Source of the DNA: UBA5336 sp039034035
GTDB lineage: Bacteria > Pseudomonadota > Alphaproteobacteria > Caulobacterales > Hyphomonadaceae
Length of the DNA: 20,607 nucleotides
Direction of reading: 5' to 3'
Assembly (NCBI GenBank): GCA_039034035.1
Contig: JBCCBN010000039.1
Location: 1-20,607 of the forward strand
The first letter of the stretch is position 1. Each line of letters starts with the position of its first letter. The translations under genes were made by a program, and so were the position numbers. This document shows, piece by piece, positions 7,779-15,466 of the stretch. The notes under the pieces are model-generated. The model made no database searches. It saw nothing but the letters and a program-made list of their open reading frames with translations, and had not been told where the DNA came from.

Positions 7779-8072
7779 TCAAGCAGCGACTTCAGCCTGC
7801 TTCTTCTCGATGTCTCGCTTGATCTTGGCTGCCTTGTCCGAAAGCTGGTCGACCTTCGCCTTGGCCAGGAAGCCATCCAGCCCGCCCAGCTTGTCCACCG
7901 TCCGCAGCGCCTTCGCCGCAATCGTCAGCTTGAAATTCTGACCCAGCGTCTCGCTATGCAGCTTCACCGACAGCAAATTGGGCAGGAAGCGCCGTTTGGT
8001 CTTGATCTGCGAGTGGCTGACATTGTGGCCACTCATCGGCTTGGTGCCTGTCAGTTCGCATTGGCGCGACAT
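7779..8072 (-). CDS. rpmB: 50S ribosomal protein L28
   Basis: A 97-residue protein starting MSRQCELTGTKPMSGHNVSH, followed by TKRRFLPNL, the standard L28 N-terminal pattern. The C-terminal part is the alanine- and lysine-rich helix usual in alphaproteobacterial L28, and the length is normal. L28 is a component of the large ribosomal subunit. A candidate promoter lies 40-70 bp upstream at 8113-8141. The gene is divergent from the DUF3108 gene, a neighbourhood I recall from other alphaproteobacteria. Confidence 0.97.
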   Translation of the reverse strand: MSRQCELTGTKPMSGHNVSHSQIKTKRRFLPNLLSVKLHSETLGQNFKLTIAAKALRTVDKLGGLDGFLAKAKVDQLSDKAAKIKRDIEKKQAEVAA

Positions 8073-8112
8073 CAGCGTGCCCCATCTCTATCGGGTGAAT
8101 TGGAAAGCGGCG

Positions 8113-8141
8113 GCAATACAGGCCCACTGGCCCCTCGTCAA
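8113..8141 (-). promoter_or_regulatory. Candidate rpmB promoter
   Basis: On the minus strand, TTGACG (8136-8141) and TATTGC (8113-8118) are separated by 17 bp. This is close to the sigma70 pattern with a good -35 box and a poor -10 box. It would give a leader of about 30 nt before the rpmB start at 8072. Confidence 0.4.
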
Positions 8142-8274
8142 CTGCAGGCCCGCATTGTCCATACAGAAAAATCAGTGTCGAATTGGGCGAAGTGAAGGCA
8201 CACCGGTTCAGCCCCGATTGTGCGCCCTGTGTGTATGCGTGATAGTCGCCACCCAATGCCCAACGGAGCGCCCC

Positions 8275-9165
8275 ATGAAGCGACCCCTCTTCGCCACCCT
8301 TGCTGCTGCCGCGCTCCTCAGCCCGGCGCTGGTCTCACCCATCGCCGCCGACAACATCGCCGTCCCACCGGACCGCCCCGCCACGCCGCTGATCGCCGTC
8401 GATGCCGGTGCGCCTATGAAGTTCACCTACGAGCTCAAGGCCAGCGCCTGGGCCTTCATCCTGCCGATCACCGGCAAGGCCCGCTTCACCACCGAACTCA
8501 AGCCCGACACGTTCCGGATCACCTCGAAGGTCAAGACCACCGGCCTCGCCGACATCCTCGTCAACTACAACCTATCGCTGTCTTCCACCGGCTATGTCGA
8601 TCCCGACCGGTTGCGGCCTTACGCCTATATTTCCCAGAATGATGACGGCAAGAAGAACCGCCGCGTCGAGCTCACCTGGTCGGCCACCGATGTCGCCGGC
8701 AAGATCAATCCCAAATTCGGCAATATGGGCGACCCCGAGGCCCAGCCCCACCAGAAGATCGACGCCATGGACCCGATCTCTGCGCTGATCAATTTCTCGC
8801 TCACGCCCCGGGACCTTGATGCCGACCCCTGCGGTGGCCCGATCAAGACCTTTGACGGCCGCCAGCTCAGCCATCTCCACCTCGCCTATGCCGGCACTCG
8901 TGACGTCCGCTCCGACGCCTGGCGCGGGCAAGCCATCGAGTGCCACATTACCCTCGACAAGGTCGCCGGCTTCAAGGCCGGGGAGAAGAACAAGGACACC
9001 CTGGCCGGCATTGATGGCCCGCTGCGCATGTGGCTCGCGCCGCTGCCCAATGGCGCCACCGTCCCGGTCCGGATCGAGGCCGACACTGACGAGATCGGCA
9101 AGGTCACCCTCCAGGCCAGCACCATCGCCTTCGAGCCGCTGACGGTGCAGAAGGCCGAGCGCTGA
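8275..9165 (+). CDS. DUF3108 periplasmic protein with signal peptide
   Basis: A 296-residue protein. The first 25 residues are a clear Sec signal: MKRP, then a hydrophobic stretch, then SPIAADN, with cleavage likely near residue 25. The mature part carries the DUF3108 beta-rich fold, recognisable from FTYELKASAWAFILPITG, the TTGLADILVNYNLSLSSTGYV stretch and the later DPISALINF segment. Function is not established for the family; it is exported and probably envelope-associated. The start at 8275 is chosen because GGAG (8264-8267) precedes it by 7 nt and it opens the signal peptide. The frame is open upstream into rpmB, but that part overlaps L28 and is not coding. Confidence 0.88.
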   Translation: MKRPLFATLAAAALLSPALVSPIAADNIAVPPDRPATPLIAVDAGAPMKFTYELKASAWAFILPITGKARFTTELKPDTFRITSKVKTTGLADILVNYNLSLSSTGYVDPDRLRPYAYISQNDDGKKNRRVELTWSATDVAGKINPKFGNMGDPEAQPHQKIDAMDPISALINFSLTPRDLDADPCGGPIKTFDGRQLSHLHLAYAGTRDVRSDAWRGQAIECHITLDKVAGFKAGEKNKDTLAGIDGPLRMWLAPLPNGATVPVRIEADTDEIGKVTLQASTIAFEPLTVQKAER

Positions 9166-9356
9166 CGGGCCCGGCAGCCCGGTGGCCGCACGGCCCAAAC
9201 ACCGCGTTCACACCCCTGGCGCGTGCACACGTTCGCCAGCCCTGACGGAGGGGGCCCGGTCGGCGCCGCTCATCGACGTCACTGTTTTCGCCTTAAAGTT
9301 TTGTTGGTGATCCAGTCCGAATCCCAAAATGACGAGCGCAAAGAAGGGGTAACACC
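9166..9356 (+). other. Intergenic region before the RTX gene
   Basis: 191 bp between the DUF3108 and RTX genes. It is GC-rich near the DUF3108 stop, with short self-complementary stretches, and turns AT-richer at 9283-9335, where a promoter for the RTX gene would be expected. I cannot place a convincing -35/-10 pair. The ribosome binding site GAAGGGG is at 9343-9349. Confidence 0.4.
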
Positions 9357-11092
9357 ATGAGCGTTGTGACAACCACCATCCAATCCTCACCCGCCACGAC
9401 ACCGTTCTCCATCGGCGTGAACGAAGCGGAAGCTCTCTTTCTCGACGGCTTCGAGATCGAAAACAGGGACGGCGCGTCCGGCGGCCAACTCATCCGCACC
9501 TTCGGCACCGGCACCGCATCGGGCACCTTCTCCGGCGCCTCTGGCCGCTACCAACTGGACATCAGCGTGTTCGAGGAAAGCGACGGCACATCGGACTTCA
9601 CCGTGATGGTCAACGGCGACGACGTTTTTACCTTCACCGCAGGCTCCAGCTCGATCGCCCTCGGCACCCCTGCCGCAAACCCTGCCTCGGTTGATCTCGA
9701 CCTCTCCACCGGTGACGTGATCTCGATCCGTGGCGAACGTGACATCGAAGCCCTCGCCCGCCTCGACACGCTCACCCTCACCGGCCTCGGCAGCCCAACC
9801 GATCCCACCGACCCAACCGATCCCTCGGACCCGACCGATCCTACCGATCCGATGGACCCGACCGACCCGATCGATCCCGTCGACCCCAGCCCCGTCACCG
9901 GCGCCACCGAAGGCGATGACATCCTCATGGGGACCGATGGCCCCGACATCATTGACGGCCTCGGCGGCAATGACACCATTGATGCCGGCGACAGCGACGA
10001 CACGGTGATCGGCGGCACAGGTGATGACACCATCACGGGTGGCCCCGGCCAGGACACGCTGGACGGGAATGAGGGCGACGACACCATCGATGGCAATGGC
10101 GACGACGACACCATTTCGGGCGGGCCAGGCGACGACACGCTTTCCGGCAATGAAGGGGACGATACGATCGAGGGCAATGCCGGCAATGACACACTCATTG
10201 GCGGCCCCGGCAAGGACATCCTCCAGGGCAATGACGGCGAAGACCGTATCGAAGGCAATGGCGACGACGATACCATTTCTGGCGACGCCAGCGATGACAC
10301 GCTCTTCGGCAATGATGGCGAAGACACGATCCAGGGCGATGATGGCGATGACACCATTTTCGGTGGCGCCAGCAATGACGCCCTCGAAGGCAATAATGGT
10401 GACGATTACATCGAGGGAAATGCCGGCGACGACACGATCTGCGGCAATGCCGGCGATGACACCCTTGTGGGCGGCCTCGGCATTGACCTGCTCAAGGGCG
10501 GTATCGGCGATGACGACCTCTTCGGCGACAATAATCGTGACACTCTCCTCGCCGGCGCCGGTGACGACCTCCTCCGGGGCGGTGGCGGCGGCGACGAGCT
10601 GCGCGGCATAGCGGTAATGACACGCTCGGCGGCGGCATCGGCAATGATACCCTCTATGGCGGTGCTGGTGAAGACCGCCTGTTCGGCGGTAACAATCGCG
10701 ACACCCTGTTCGGCGGCGCCGGCAATGATCTCCTCAATGGCGGCCGCGGCGGCGACACCCTCTCCGGCGGCGGCGGGGTCGATACATTCGTCTTCGATGC
10801 CGACGAACCCGGTCGCGACACGGTCACCGATTTCCGTGCCGGTGAAACCATCTTCCTCACCGGCTTCGCCTTCACGTCCGTCGAAGATGCGGCCAGCAAT
10901 TTCACCCAGGATGGCGACGATGTGGTGTTTCGCTCCGGCCAGTCCTACGTGCTCTTCGAAGACACGGTGCTCGACGATGTGATCGACGCGGTGACCCTGC
11001 CCGATACGGCGGACGCTGGCGCCGCCAGCACCGGCCTCGAACGCGCTGACGACCTCTCGCTCGACACCATCGATGATGGTTTCATCGCCTAA
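9357..11092 (+). CDS. Secreted RTX calcium-binding protein, frameshifted near 10607
   Basis: The N-terminal ~145 residues form a predicted beta-sandwich (GTASGTFSGASGRYQLDISVF, then ESDGTSDFTVMVNG) like the carbohydrate-binding-type modules of alphaproteobacterial secreted proteins. A PTD/DP-rich linker (about 147-178) follows, then RTX nonapeptides (GGxGxDxLx) from about residue 183. The original frame runs to a stop at 10982, but after 10604 it turns into Ala/Ser-rich nonsense. Reading from 10610 in the third frame resumes perfect repeats (SGNDTLGGGIGND...). It continues into a serralysin-like C-terminal secretion domain (VDTFVF...RDTVTDF) and ends at TAA 11090-11092. One missing base explains this. 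The intact product would be about 578 residues, exported by a type I system without an N-terminal signal. No ABC exporter is nearby. The start has GAAGGGG 7 nt upstream. Confidence 0.85.
9795..9890 (+). repeat. PTD/DP-rich linker repeat
   Basis: A run of Asp-Pro-Thr-type triplets (ccgac/gatcc units, a 6- to 9-bp period) encodes residues about 147-178 of the RTX protein. It joins the N-terminal sandwich domain to the calcium-binding repeats. Such acidic proline linkers are common in secreted multidomain proteins and are prone to slippage. Confidence 0.7.
10038..10765 (+). repeat. 81-bp higher-order RTX repeat array (nine units)
   Basis: The RTX nonapeptides are grouped in threes. Starting at residue 228, 27-residue units repeat in the pattern GGPGxDTLx / GNxGDDTIx / GNxGDDTIx. 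Seven units run exactly from 10038 to 10604. Units 8 and 9 continue in the shifted frame to 10765. Units 6-7 and 8-9 are related as a 54-residue duplication, sharing the NNRDTL signature in units 7 and 9. The register is kept across the frameshift only if one base is restored. Confidence 0.8.
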
Positions 11093-11144
11093 CTCGGTGT
11101 CGACCTGGGCGGGCCCGGCTCGGCCCATGGAAGTTTCGCGAAAA

Positions 11145-11171
11145 CCACCCCGAAGGATGCCTTCGGGGTGG
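11145..11171. terminator. Perfect 12-bp hairpin after the RTX gene
   Basis: CCACCCCGAAGG (11145-11156) pairs with CCTTCGGGGTGG (11160-11171) around the 3-nt loop ATG. It lies 52 bp after the RTX stop at 11092. There is no T-run downstream on the plus strand, while the bases AAAA before it would give a T-run on the minus strand. It probably ends RTX transcription and may work in both directions. Confidence 0.6.
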
Positions 11172-11289
11172 GAATACGCTTCGCTTATCCCCCGCTCGCT
11201 TTTTCGCTTTGCCCAGTCAGCGCGGCGAAACTGGCCCGTTCGGCTAGGCGCTTATCCGACCGAACCCGCCCCGGGGCATACTTCCCGGC

Positions 11290-11967
11290 ATGACACACAC
11301 CTCCGCCGATCCCCTGACATCGACACCCATCACGGCCGCGCTGTTCGCAGCGCTGGTGGAATGGGTCGATGCCACTTGGGACATCCTGGCCCTGACCGGC
11401 AATGGGGAGGGCGTGGTGAGCCTGGCAACCTGGCGCAAGGCGCGCCGGGCGCTCCGGATTGCCGAGGGCCTGTTCCGCCGCATCGTGCTGGTGTCGGCCA
11501 CCGCGCTGGCCGATGGGTTGGCTGAAACCGTCGCTGCACCGGTGCTGCGCGCCAAATCGGCGGCGCCGCGCGAGATCGGCGACGGCGCCAAACCCAAACG
11601 CGGCAAGCGCCTCTTTCCCCTGCTCCGCCTACACGAGCTGGCGTCGGCGGGCCAAAGGATCTGGCGGCCCTCTCGCCCAGCCCTGAGCGATCCCAGCGGC
11701 ACGGTCTTTCTCTCGCTGAAATCGGAATTTGCCCGCTATGCAGCCCTCGTGGTTGCCATCGAGGCGCCCGATGGGATCATCGACCGGCTGGCGCGCATCC
11801 TGTTGCGCCGCCGGCGCCGCGCGGCGGCCGAGGATCACCCGGTCGACCTGCAGTGGGGCACGCCATTGGCGGCGCCCAATGCGCTTGATCCCGAAAACCT
11901 GCCTGGCCTTGTCGAGCTGGCCCAGGCCTATGCGGCCCTGCCATCTGTACGCGCCGGCGGTCCGTGA
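11290..11967 (+). CDS. Hypothetical protein, unknown function
   Basis: A 225-residue protein that I do not recognise. It is Ala/Arg/Leu-rich and looks mostly helical. The N-terminal part (ITAALFAALVEWVDATWDI) is a hydrophobic-amphipathic helix. The middle holds a basic helix (WRKARRALRIAEGLFRR) and a KPKRGKR loop, and there is an RRRRR run near residue 177. There is no signal peptide and no clear transmembrane segment. Codon use and third-position GC agree with the neighbours, which supports coding. No strong ribosome binding site precedes ATG 11290. It lies between the RTX gene and the Anbu locus, on the opposite strand to Anbu, with convergent ends. No link to the Anbu system can be shown. 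Confidence 0.7.
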   Translation: MTHTSADPLTSTPITAALFAALVEWVDATWDILALTGNGEGVVSLATWRKARRALRIAEGLFRRIVLVSATALADGLAETVAAPVLRAKSAAPREIGDGAKPKRGKRLFPLLRLHELASAGQRIWRPSRPALSDPSGTVFLSLKSEFARYAALVVAIEAPDGIIDRLARILLRRRRRAAAEDHPVDLQWGTPLAAPNALDPENLPGLVELAQAYAALPSVRAGGP

Positions 11968-12058
11968 CGCATCCCGTCTAGCAACACGGTCGCGCTCGCC
12001 TGGGCCGGGCCCCGGGTCCTCCAACCTCTCCAGCCTCGAAAATCGCCAGACCTCACCG

Positions 12059-12078
12059 CCCCGGATCGCCATCCGGGG
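12059..12078. terminator. Hairpin between convergent genes
   Basis: CCCCGGAT (12059-12066) and ATCCGGGG (12071-12078) form a perfect 8-bp stem with loop CGCC. It lies in the 125-bp gap between the hypothetical gene and the end of the Anbu gene. It could serve both as terminator, but lacks T-runs. Confidence 0.5.
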
Positions 12079-12092
12079 ACGCCGGTGCTGGC

Positions 12093-12824
12093 TCAGACGC
12101 TCATCTGTCGCATGACCGAGAAGGCTTCGCGAAGCTGGTTGGACCAGGTCTCCGAAAACTCGCGGAAAGCGGGATCTTCCGCCTCGATGCGGCGGTCCTG
12201 TTCGAAAAAGAAACTGCCCGTCCGCAAAACCGCCAGGTCGAGCGGCATCCCCACCGAAAGGTTCGAACGCAGGGTCGAATCCATCGACAGCAACGCCCCG
12301 ATAACCGCGTCCTGCATCTCGGTCTCGACCGTGATCACCCGGTCGATGATCGGTTTACCATATTTGTGTTCGCCAATCTGGAAGTATGGGCTGTCATCCA
12401 TGGCTTCGATGAAATTGCCGGCCGCGTAGACGTGAAAAAGCCGCGGCGGCCCCCCGTTTCGCTGGCCGCCAACCAGGATCGAAGCCCCCGAATCCACGCC
12501 CCGAGCCGCCAATCCGGGCCCGTAGCTTTCCTGAACAATCCGCATCTTGGTTCCGACCAGCTGGGCGACGTCGAACATGGATTGAGCGTTGAAAAGATTG
12601 GTTTCCTGATCATTCGGGCGGTCGAGTTGCTCGTTCAGTTCCGAAATGACGGCCTGAGTCACTCCGAGATTCCCCGCCGTCATCATCGCGATGGCCCGGT
12701 CCCCCGGAACCGTCCAGGTGAACAGCTTCTTGACCTTGGAAATATTGTCCACCCCGGCATTGGTCCGCGTATCAGCCAGGAAAACCAGCCCCTGGTTCAG
12801 CTTCAAAGCCACGCAATAGGTCAT
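12093..12824 (-). CDS. anbu: Anbu proteasome-like peptidase (ancestral beta subunit)
   Basis: A 243-residue protein of the Ntn-hydrolase proteasome fold (COG3484). It starts MTYCVALKLNQGLVFLADTR. After Met removal, Thr2 would be the catalytic N-terminal threonine, with D18 in LADTRTNAG and the lysine region SKVKKLF (29-35) matching the proteasome Asp17/Lys33 pair. GVDSGASILVGGQ and the C-terminal MPLDLAVLRTGSF stretch are Anbu-specific. Anbu forms large cytosolic ring- or helix-like assemblies, and robust proteolysis has been hard to show. ATG 12824 is chosen because it exposes Thr2 and follows an AGGGA site; the frame is open to 12971 but that part is not homologous. The gene follows the alpha-E gene by 55 bp, in an apparent operon with the ATP-grasp gene. 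Confidence 0.95.
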   Translation of the reverse strand: MTYCVALKLNQGLVFLADTRTNAGVDNISKVKKLFTWTVPGDRAIAMMTAGNLGVTQAVISELNEQLDRPNDQETNLFNAQSMFDVAQLVGTKMRIVQESYGPGLAARGVDSGASILVGGQRNGGPPRLFHVYAAGNFIEAMDDSPYFQIGEHKYGKPIIDRVITVETEMQDAVIGALLSMDSTLRSNLSVGMPLDLAVLRTGSFFFEQDRRIEAEDPAFREFSETWSNQLREAFSVMRQMSV

Positions 12825-12879
12825 CGTATCGTCCCTGACTGCCCGTGAAACATCCACAGAAGGCATACGGCTATGCATG

Positions 12880-13872
12880 TTATTGTCCAAGGGTCTGTTC
12901 CTGTGTGGCTGTTTCATCCACCAGCGGGGCAAAACCATATGCCGACCCCAGAAGACCCGCGATCTCGGCATTTCCTTTCACCACATCGGTGAGGAACTCA
13001 TGCAAGCCATGGGCAAAAATGTCGTCAATCGTCTGCGCACTCAGCCAGTTCGAAAAAGCCGACACCCGGGACTGGCAATCGGTGGACTGGCCATAAAAGT
13101 CCGCGAGGTTCCGAACCGCCTGCTCGGTCCGGGTGACATTGAAATTGATCGCTCGCGGAAAAAGCGGATTGAGGATGAGGAATTCCGCCACCCCCCGGGC
13201 TGAAATGTCTGACCGGGTGACAAAAGCATAAGCCCGCTGGGCCGCCGCCGCCTGGAGAAGCGAAAGCCACTGGTAGTGGTCCTTTCCCGATCCGACATCG
13301 GAAACCGACGGCAGCAGGACGTGATATTTAACGTCCAGGAGCCGGGCGGTGGAATCGGTCCGCTCGATCGACACCCCCATCTGGAGAAATTCATAGCCGT
13401 CTCCCCGCAGCATCGTCCCGTTCATGGCGCCGCGGAACGTCGCGGACGCCTGTTTCGCCCAGTCAACGAGATCCGCGAGCGGCGTTCCCTGCCGGCCACG
13501 CTGGGAATGGGCGCGGGCGTCGGTCCAGGCGGAATTCAAGGCTTCCCAGCATTCCTGCGTCAGGGCGAAACGCACCGCCCGACCATTTTCCCGCGCATGG
13601 TTGAAGCACGAAAGCACGCTGGACGGGTTGTTCAGGTCATAAACCAGGTGATCAACCGCCGTACCCAGCGTAGCCCGCTCGACCGCGTCGCCGAAAACGT
13701 CACGCCCACCCGCTGCGATCAGAACCGACGCCCATTCATTGGACGGCATTGTCCCCCCATCCCGAGGCAAGGCCGACATCCGGCGGGCCGCATCGATCAA
13801 CCGCGCGACATTCTCGGCCCGCTCGATATACCGGGCGATCCAAAACAGGCTTTCTGCAACGCGGCTCAGCAT
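12880..13872 (-). CDS. Alpha-E domain protein (COG2307/DUF403)
   Basis: A 330-residue all-helical protein. Its N-terminus, MLSRVAESLFWIARYIERAE (1-20), followed by NVARLID, is the signature of the alpha-E family. That family nearly always sits beside circularly permuted ATP-grasp genes. The later GYEFLQMGVSIERTDSTARLLDVKY stretch (about residues 159-183) repeats the ER-D-ARLLD motif. The role is unknown; it is proposed to assist the ATP-grasp ligase in making or handling small peptides. The length is normal. The gene starts 67 bp after the ATP-grasp stop and ends 55 bp before Anbu, so co-transcription is likely. No strong ribosome binding site is seen. Confidence 0.93.
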   Translation of the reverse strand: MLSRVAESLFWIARYIERAENVARLIDAARRMSALPRDGGTMPSNEWASVLIAAGGRDVFGDAVERATLGTAVDHLVYDLNNPSSVLSCFNHARENGRAVRFALTQECWEALNSAWTDARAHSQRGRQGTPLADLVDWAKQASATFRGAMNGTMLRGDGYEFLQMGVSIERTDSTARLLDVKYHVLLPSVSDVGSGKDHYQWLSLLQAAAAQRAYAFVTRSDISARGVAEFLILNPLFPRAINFNVTRTEQAVRNLADFYGQSTDCQSRVSAFSNWLSAQTIDDIFAHGLHEFLTDVVKGNAEIAGLLGSAYGFAPLVDETATQEQTLGQ

Positions 13873-13939
13873 GCTGGCCCCGCTCGATCGCGGTCAGGAC
13901 CGATGGAGCGGCAATACCGGGTGGACTGAGCGGCAAGGA

Positions 13940-15349
13940 TCATTTGTCCAGCACCCATGTGTCTTTCACCCCGCCGCCCTGGCTGGAATTGACGACCAGC
14001 GAGCCTTCCCGCAGCGCCACCCGGGTCAGCCCGCCGGGCGTGAGGCGAACCTCCTTGCCGACCAGAGCGAAGGGGCGAAAATCGATGTGGCGCGGCGCGA
14101 TACCGGCCTCGGTCACCGTCGGGCAGGTCGACAGGGCTAGGGTCGGCTGGGCAATGAAGGCGCGCGGGTTCTCACGCACGCGTGCAGCATAAGCGGATCG
14201 TTCCTCTTCGGTCGAAGCGGGCCCGATCAGCATGCCATAGCCGCCCGAGCCGTGAACTTCCTTGAATACCAGTGTTTCCATACGGTCCATCGCATATGCG
14301 TAATCTTCAGGATCACTACACTTAAAGGTCTGGACATTCGGTAGGATAGGTTTTTCACCCATGTAGAATTCGATGATCTCGGGCATGTAACAATATACAG
14401 CCTTATCATCGCTTACGCCGGTTCCGGGGGCGTTCACCACGGTCACGCCGCCTGTTAGATAAGCGTCCATTAATCCCCGCACTCCGAGCGTGGAATCGGG
14501 GCGAAACGCTGCAGGATCGAGGAAATTGTCATCGATCCGGCGATAGATCACATCGACCCGCTCAGGGCCGGTGGTGGTGCGCATATAGACCCGGCCGTCC
14601 TCCACAAAGAGGTCCGAGCCTTCGACCAAGGGGACGCCCATTTCGTCGGCAATGAAGGAATGCTCGTAATACGCGCTGTTAAAGTGACCGGGGGTCAGCA
14701 CGACGATGGTCGGTGCGCCTGAGCAGGCGGGCGGGGCCGCTTCGGCTAGCGTCCGGCGGAGAAGATCGGGATAGGTATCCTCCGGGCGGAGGTTGGAGCT
14801 TGAGCAGAGCTCCGGGAACAGACGGGTGAGCGCCGTGCGATTTTCCAGGACGTAGGATACGCCTGACGGGGTTCGGCAATTGTCCTCGAGCACGAAAAAC
14901 TCGCCCGGCCCTGTACGGATCAAATCGGTTCCGACGATATGGGTGTAAACCTCCAGCGGAGGCGAAAAGCCCTCCATGAGCGGCTGGTACGCGTCATTGC
15001 CCTCGATGATCGATGGCGGAACGATCCCGGCCCGGAAGATTTCTCGGCCATTGTAGATGTCGTGAATGAATTTGTTCAGCGCGACCGCCCGTTGTTTCAC
15101 GCCGCGGTCGATCACGTCCCATTCAGCGGCCGAGAAAACCCGGGGGATCAGGTCGAACGGGATGAGCCGCTCAGGGTCCCCGCCTTCGCCATAAACGGCG
15201 AAGGTGATGCCGATTTTGCGAAAAACGGCTTCGGCTTCCACCTGGCGCTGGCGCAGGGTAGCGAGGTCGGTCTGGGACAGCCAGTCAGCGACCGCCTGGT
15301 AGGCTTCCCGAACACCGCCATCATGGTTCATCTCGTCAAACGCCGCCAA
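13940..15349 (-). CDS. Circularly permuted ATP-grasp ligase (COG2308)
   Basis: A 469-residue protein of the circularly permuted ATP-grasp family, predicted to form peptide-like (amide) bonds using ATP. Diagnostic blocks are FVLEDNCRTPSGVSY (152-166), VVNAPGTGVSDDKAVY (304-319), LVFKEVHGSGGYGMLIGP (360-377, K363 probably binding ATP), HIDFRPFAL (421-429) and the end block VVNSSQGGGVKDTWVL (452-467). The start codon is TTG at 15349: a strong AAGGAGG (15358-15364) lies 8 nt before it, while the next ATG (15331) is too far from that site. It is the first gene of the minus-strand unit that continues into alpha-E and Anbu. Substrate and product are unknown. Confidence 0.94.
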   Translation of the reverse strand: MAAFDEMNHDGGVREAYQAVADWLSQTDLATLRQRQVEAEAVFRKIGITFAVYGEGGDPERLIPFDLIPRVFSAAEWDVIDRGVKQRAVALNKFIHDIYNGREIFRAGIVPPSIIEGNDAYQPLMEGFSPPLEVYTHIVGTDLIRTGPGEFFVLEDNCRTPSGVSYVLENRTALTRLFPELCSSSNLRPEDTYPDLLRRTLAEAAPPACSGAPTIVVLTPGHFNSAYYEHSFIADEMGVPLVEGSDLFVEDGRVYMRTTTGPERVDVIYRRIDDNFLDPAAFRPDSTLGVRGLMDAYLTGGVTVVNAPGTGVSDDKAVYCYMPEIIEFYMGEKPILPNVQTFKCSDPEDYAYAMDRMETLVFKEVHGSGGYGMLIGPASTEEERSAYAARVRENPRAFIAQPTLALSTCPTVTEAGIAPRHIDFRPFALVGKEVRLTPGGLTRVALREGSLVVNSSQGGGVKDTWVLDK

Positions 15350-15357
15350 GGGATGCG

Positions 15358-15364
15358 CCTCCTT
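15358..15364 (-). promoter_or_regulatory. Ribosome binding site that fixes a TTG start
   Basis: On the minus strand AAGGAGG is followed by 8 nt and then TTG at 15349. The first in-frame ATG lies 26 nt from the site. The spacing therefore favours the TTG as start of the ATP-grasp gene. Confidence 0.75.
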
Positions 15365-15371
15365 TTTAATC

Positions 15372-15401
15372 AGTTAAGGACGCATTCGCCAATCGGTCCA
15401 A
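15372..15401 (-). promoter_or_regulatory. Candidate promoter of the ATP-grasp/alpha-E/Anbu unit
   Basis: In the 117-bp divergent gap (15350-15466), the minus strand carries TTGGAC (15396-15401), 18 bp, then TTAACT (15372-15377). Spacing is acceptable for sigma70, and the start of transcription would fall about 15-20 nt before the TTG start codon. The opposite-strand promoter for the transglutaminase gene could not be placed. Confidence 0.3.
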
Positions 15402-15466
15402 TACGCGGCTGGCGTTCCTGCCTCCATGGCCTTGCCGCCCAGAATCCATGCAGCTACGGACACCAG

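Noticed and set aside
7978..8274. N-terminal extension of the DUF3108 frame
   Set aside because: It runs antisense through the start of rpmB; the signal peptide at 8275 marks the true start.
9548..10393. 281-residue minus-strand open frame rich in SSPS/PSLP repeats
   Set aside because: It is the antisense of the RTX repeats; its periodicity comes from the nonapeptide-coding DNA on the plus strand.
9900..10765. CRISPR-like periodicity
   Set aside because: The repeats are in-frame codons for GGxGxDxLx nonapeptides; there are no constant repeats with unique spacers.
15366..15377. CtrA-like site TTAA-N4-TTAA
   Set aside because: The CtrA consensus needs TTAA-N7-TTAA; the spacing here is wrong and it coincides with a candidate -10 region.
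14939..15466. N-terminal extension of the transglutaminase frame
   Set aside because: It overlaps the ATP-grasp gene antisense and is not part of the family; MSIRVALTHS at 15467 is the natural start.
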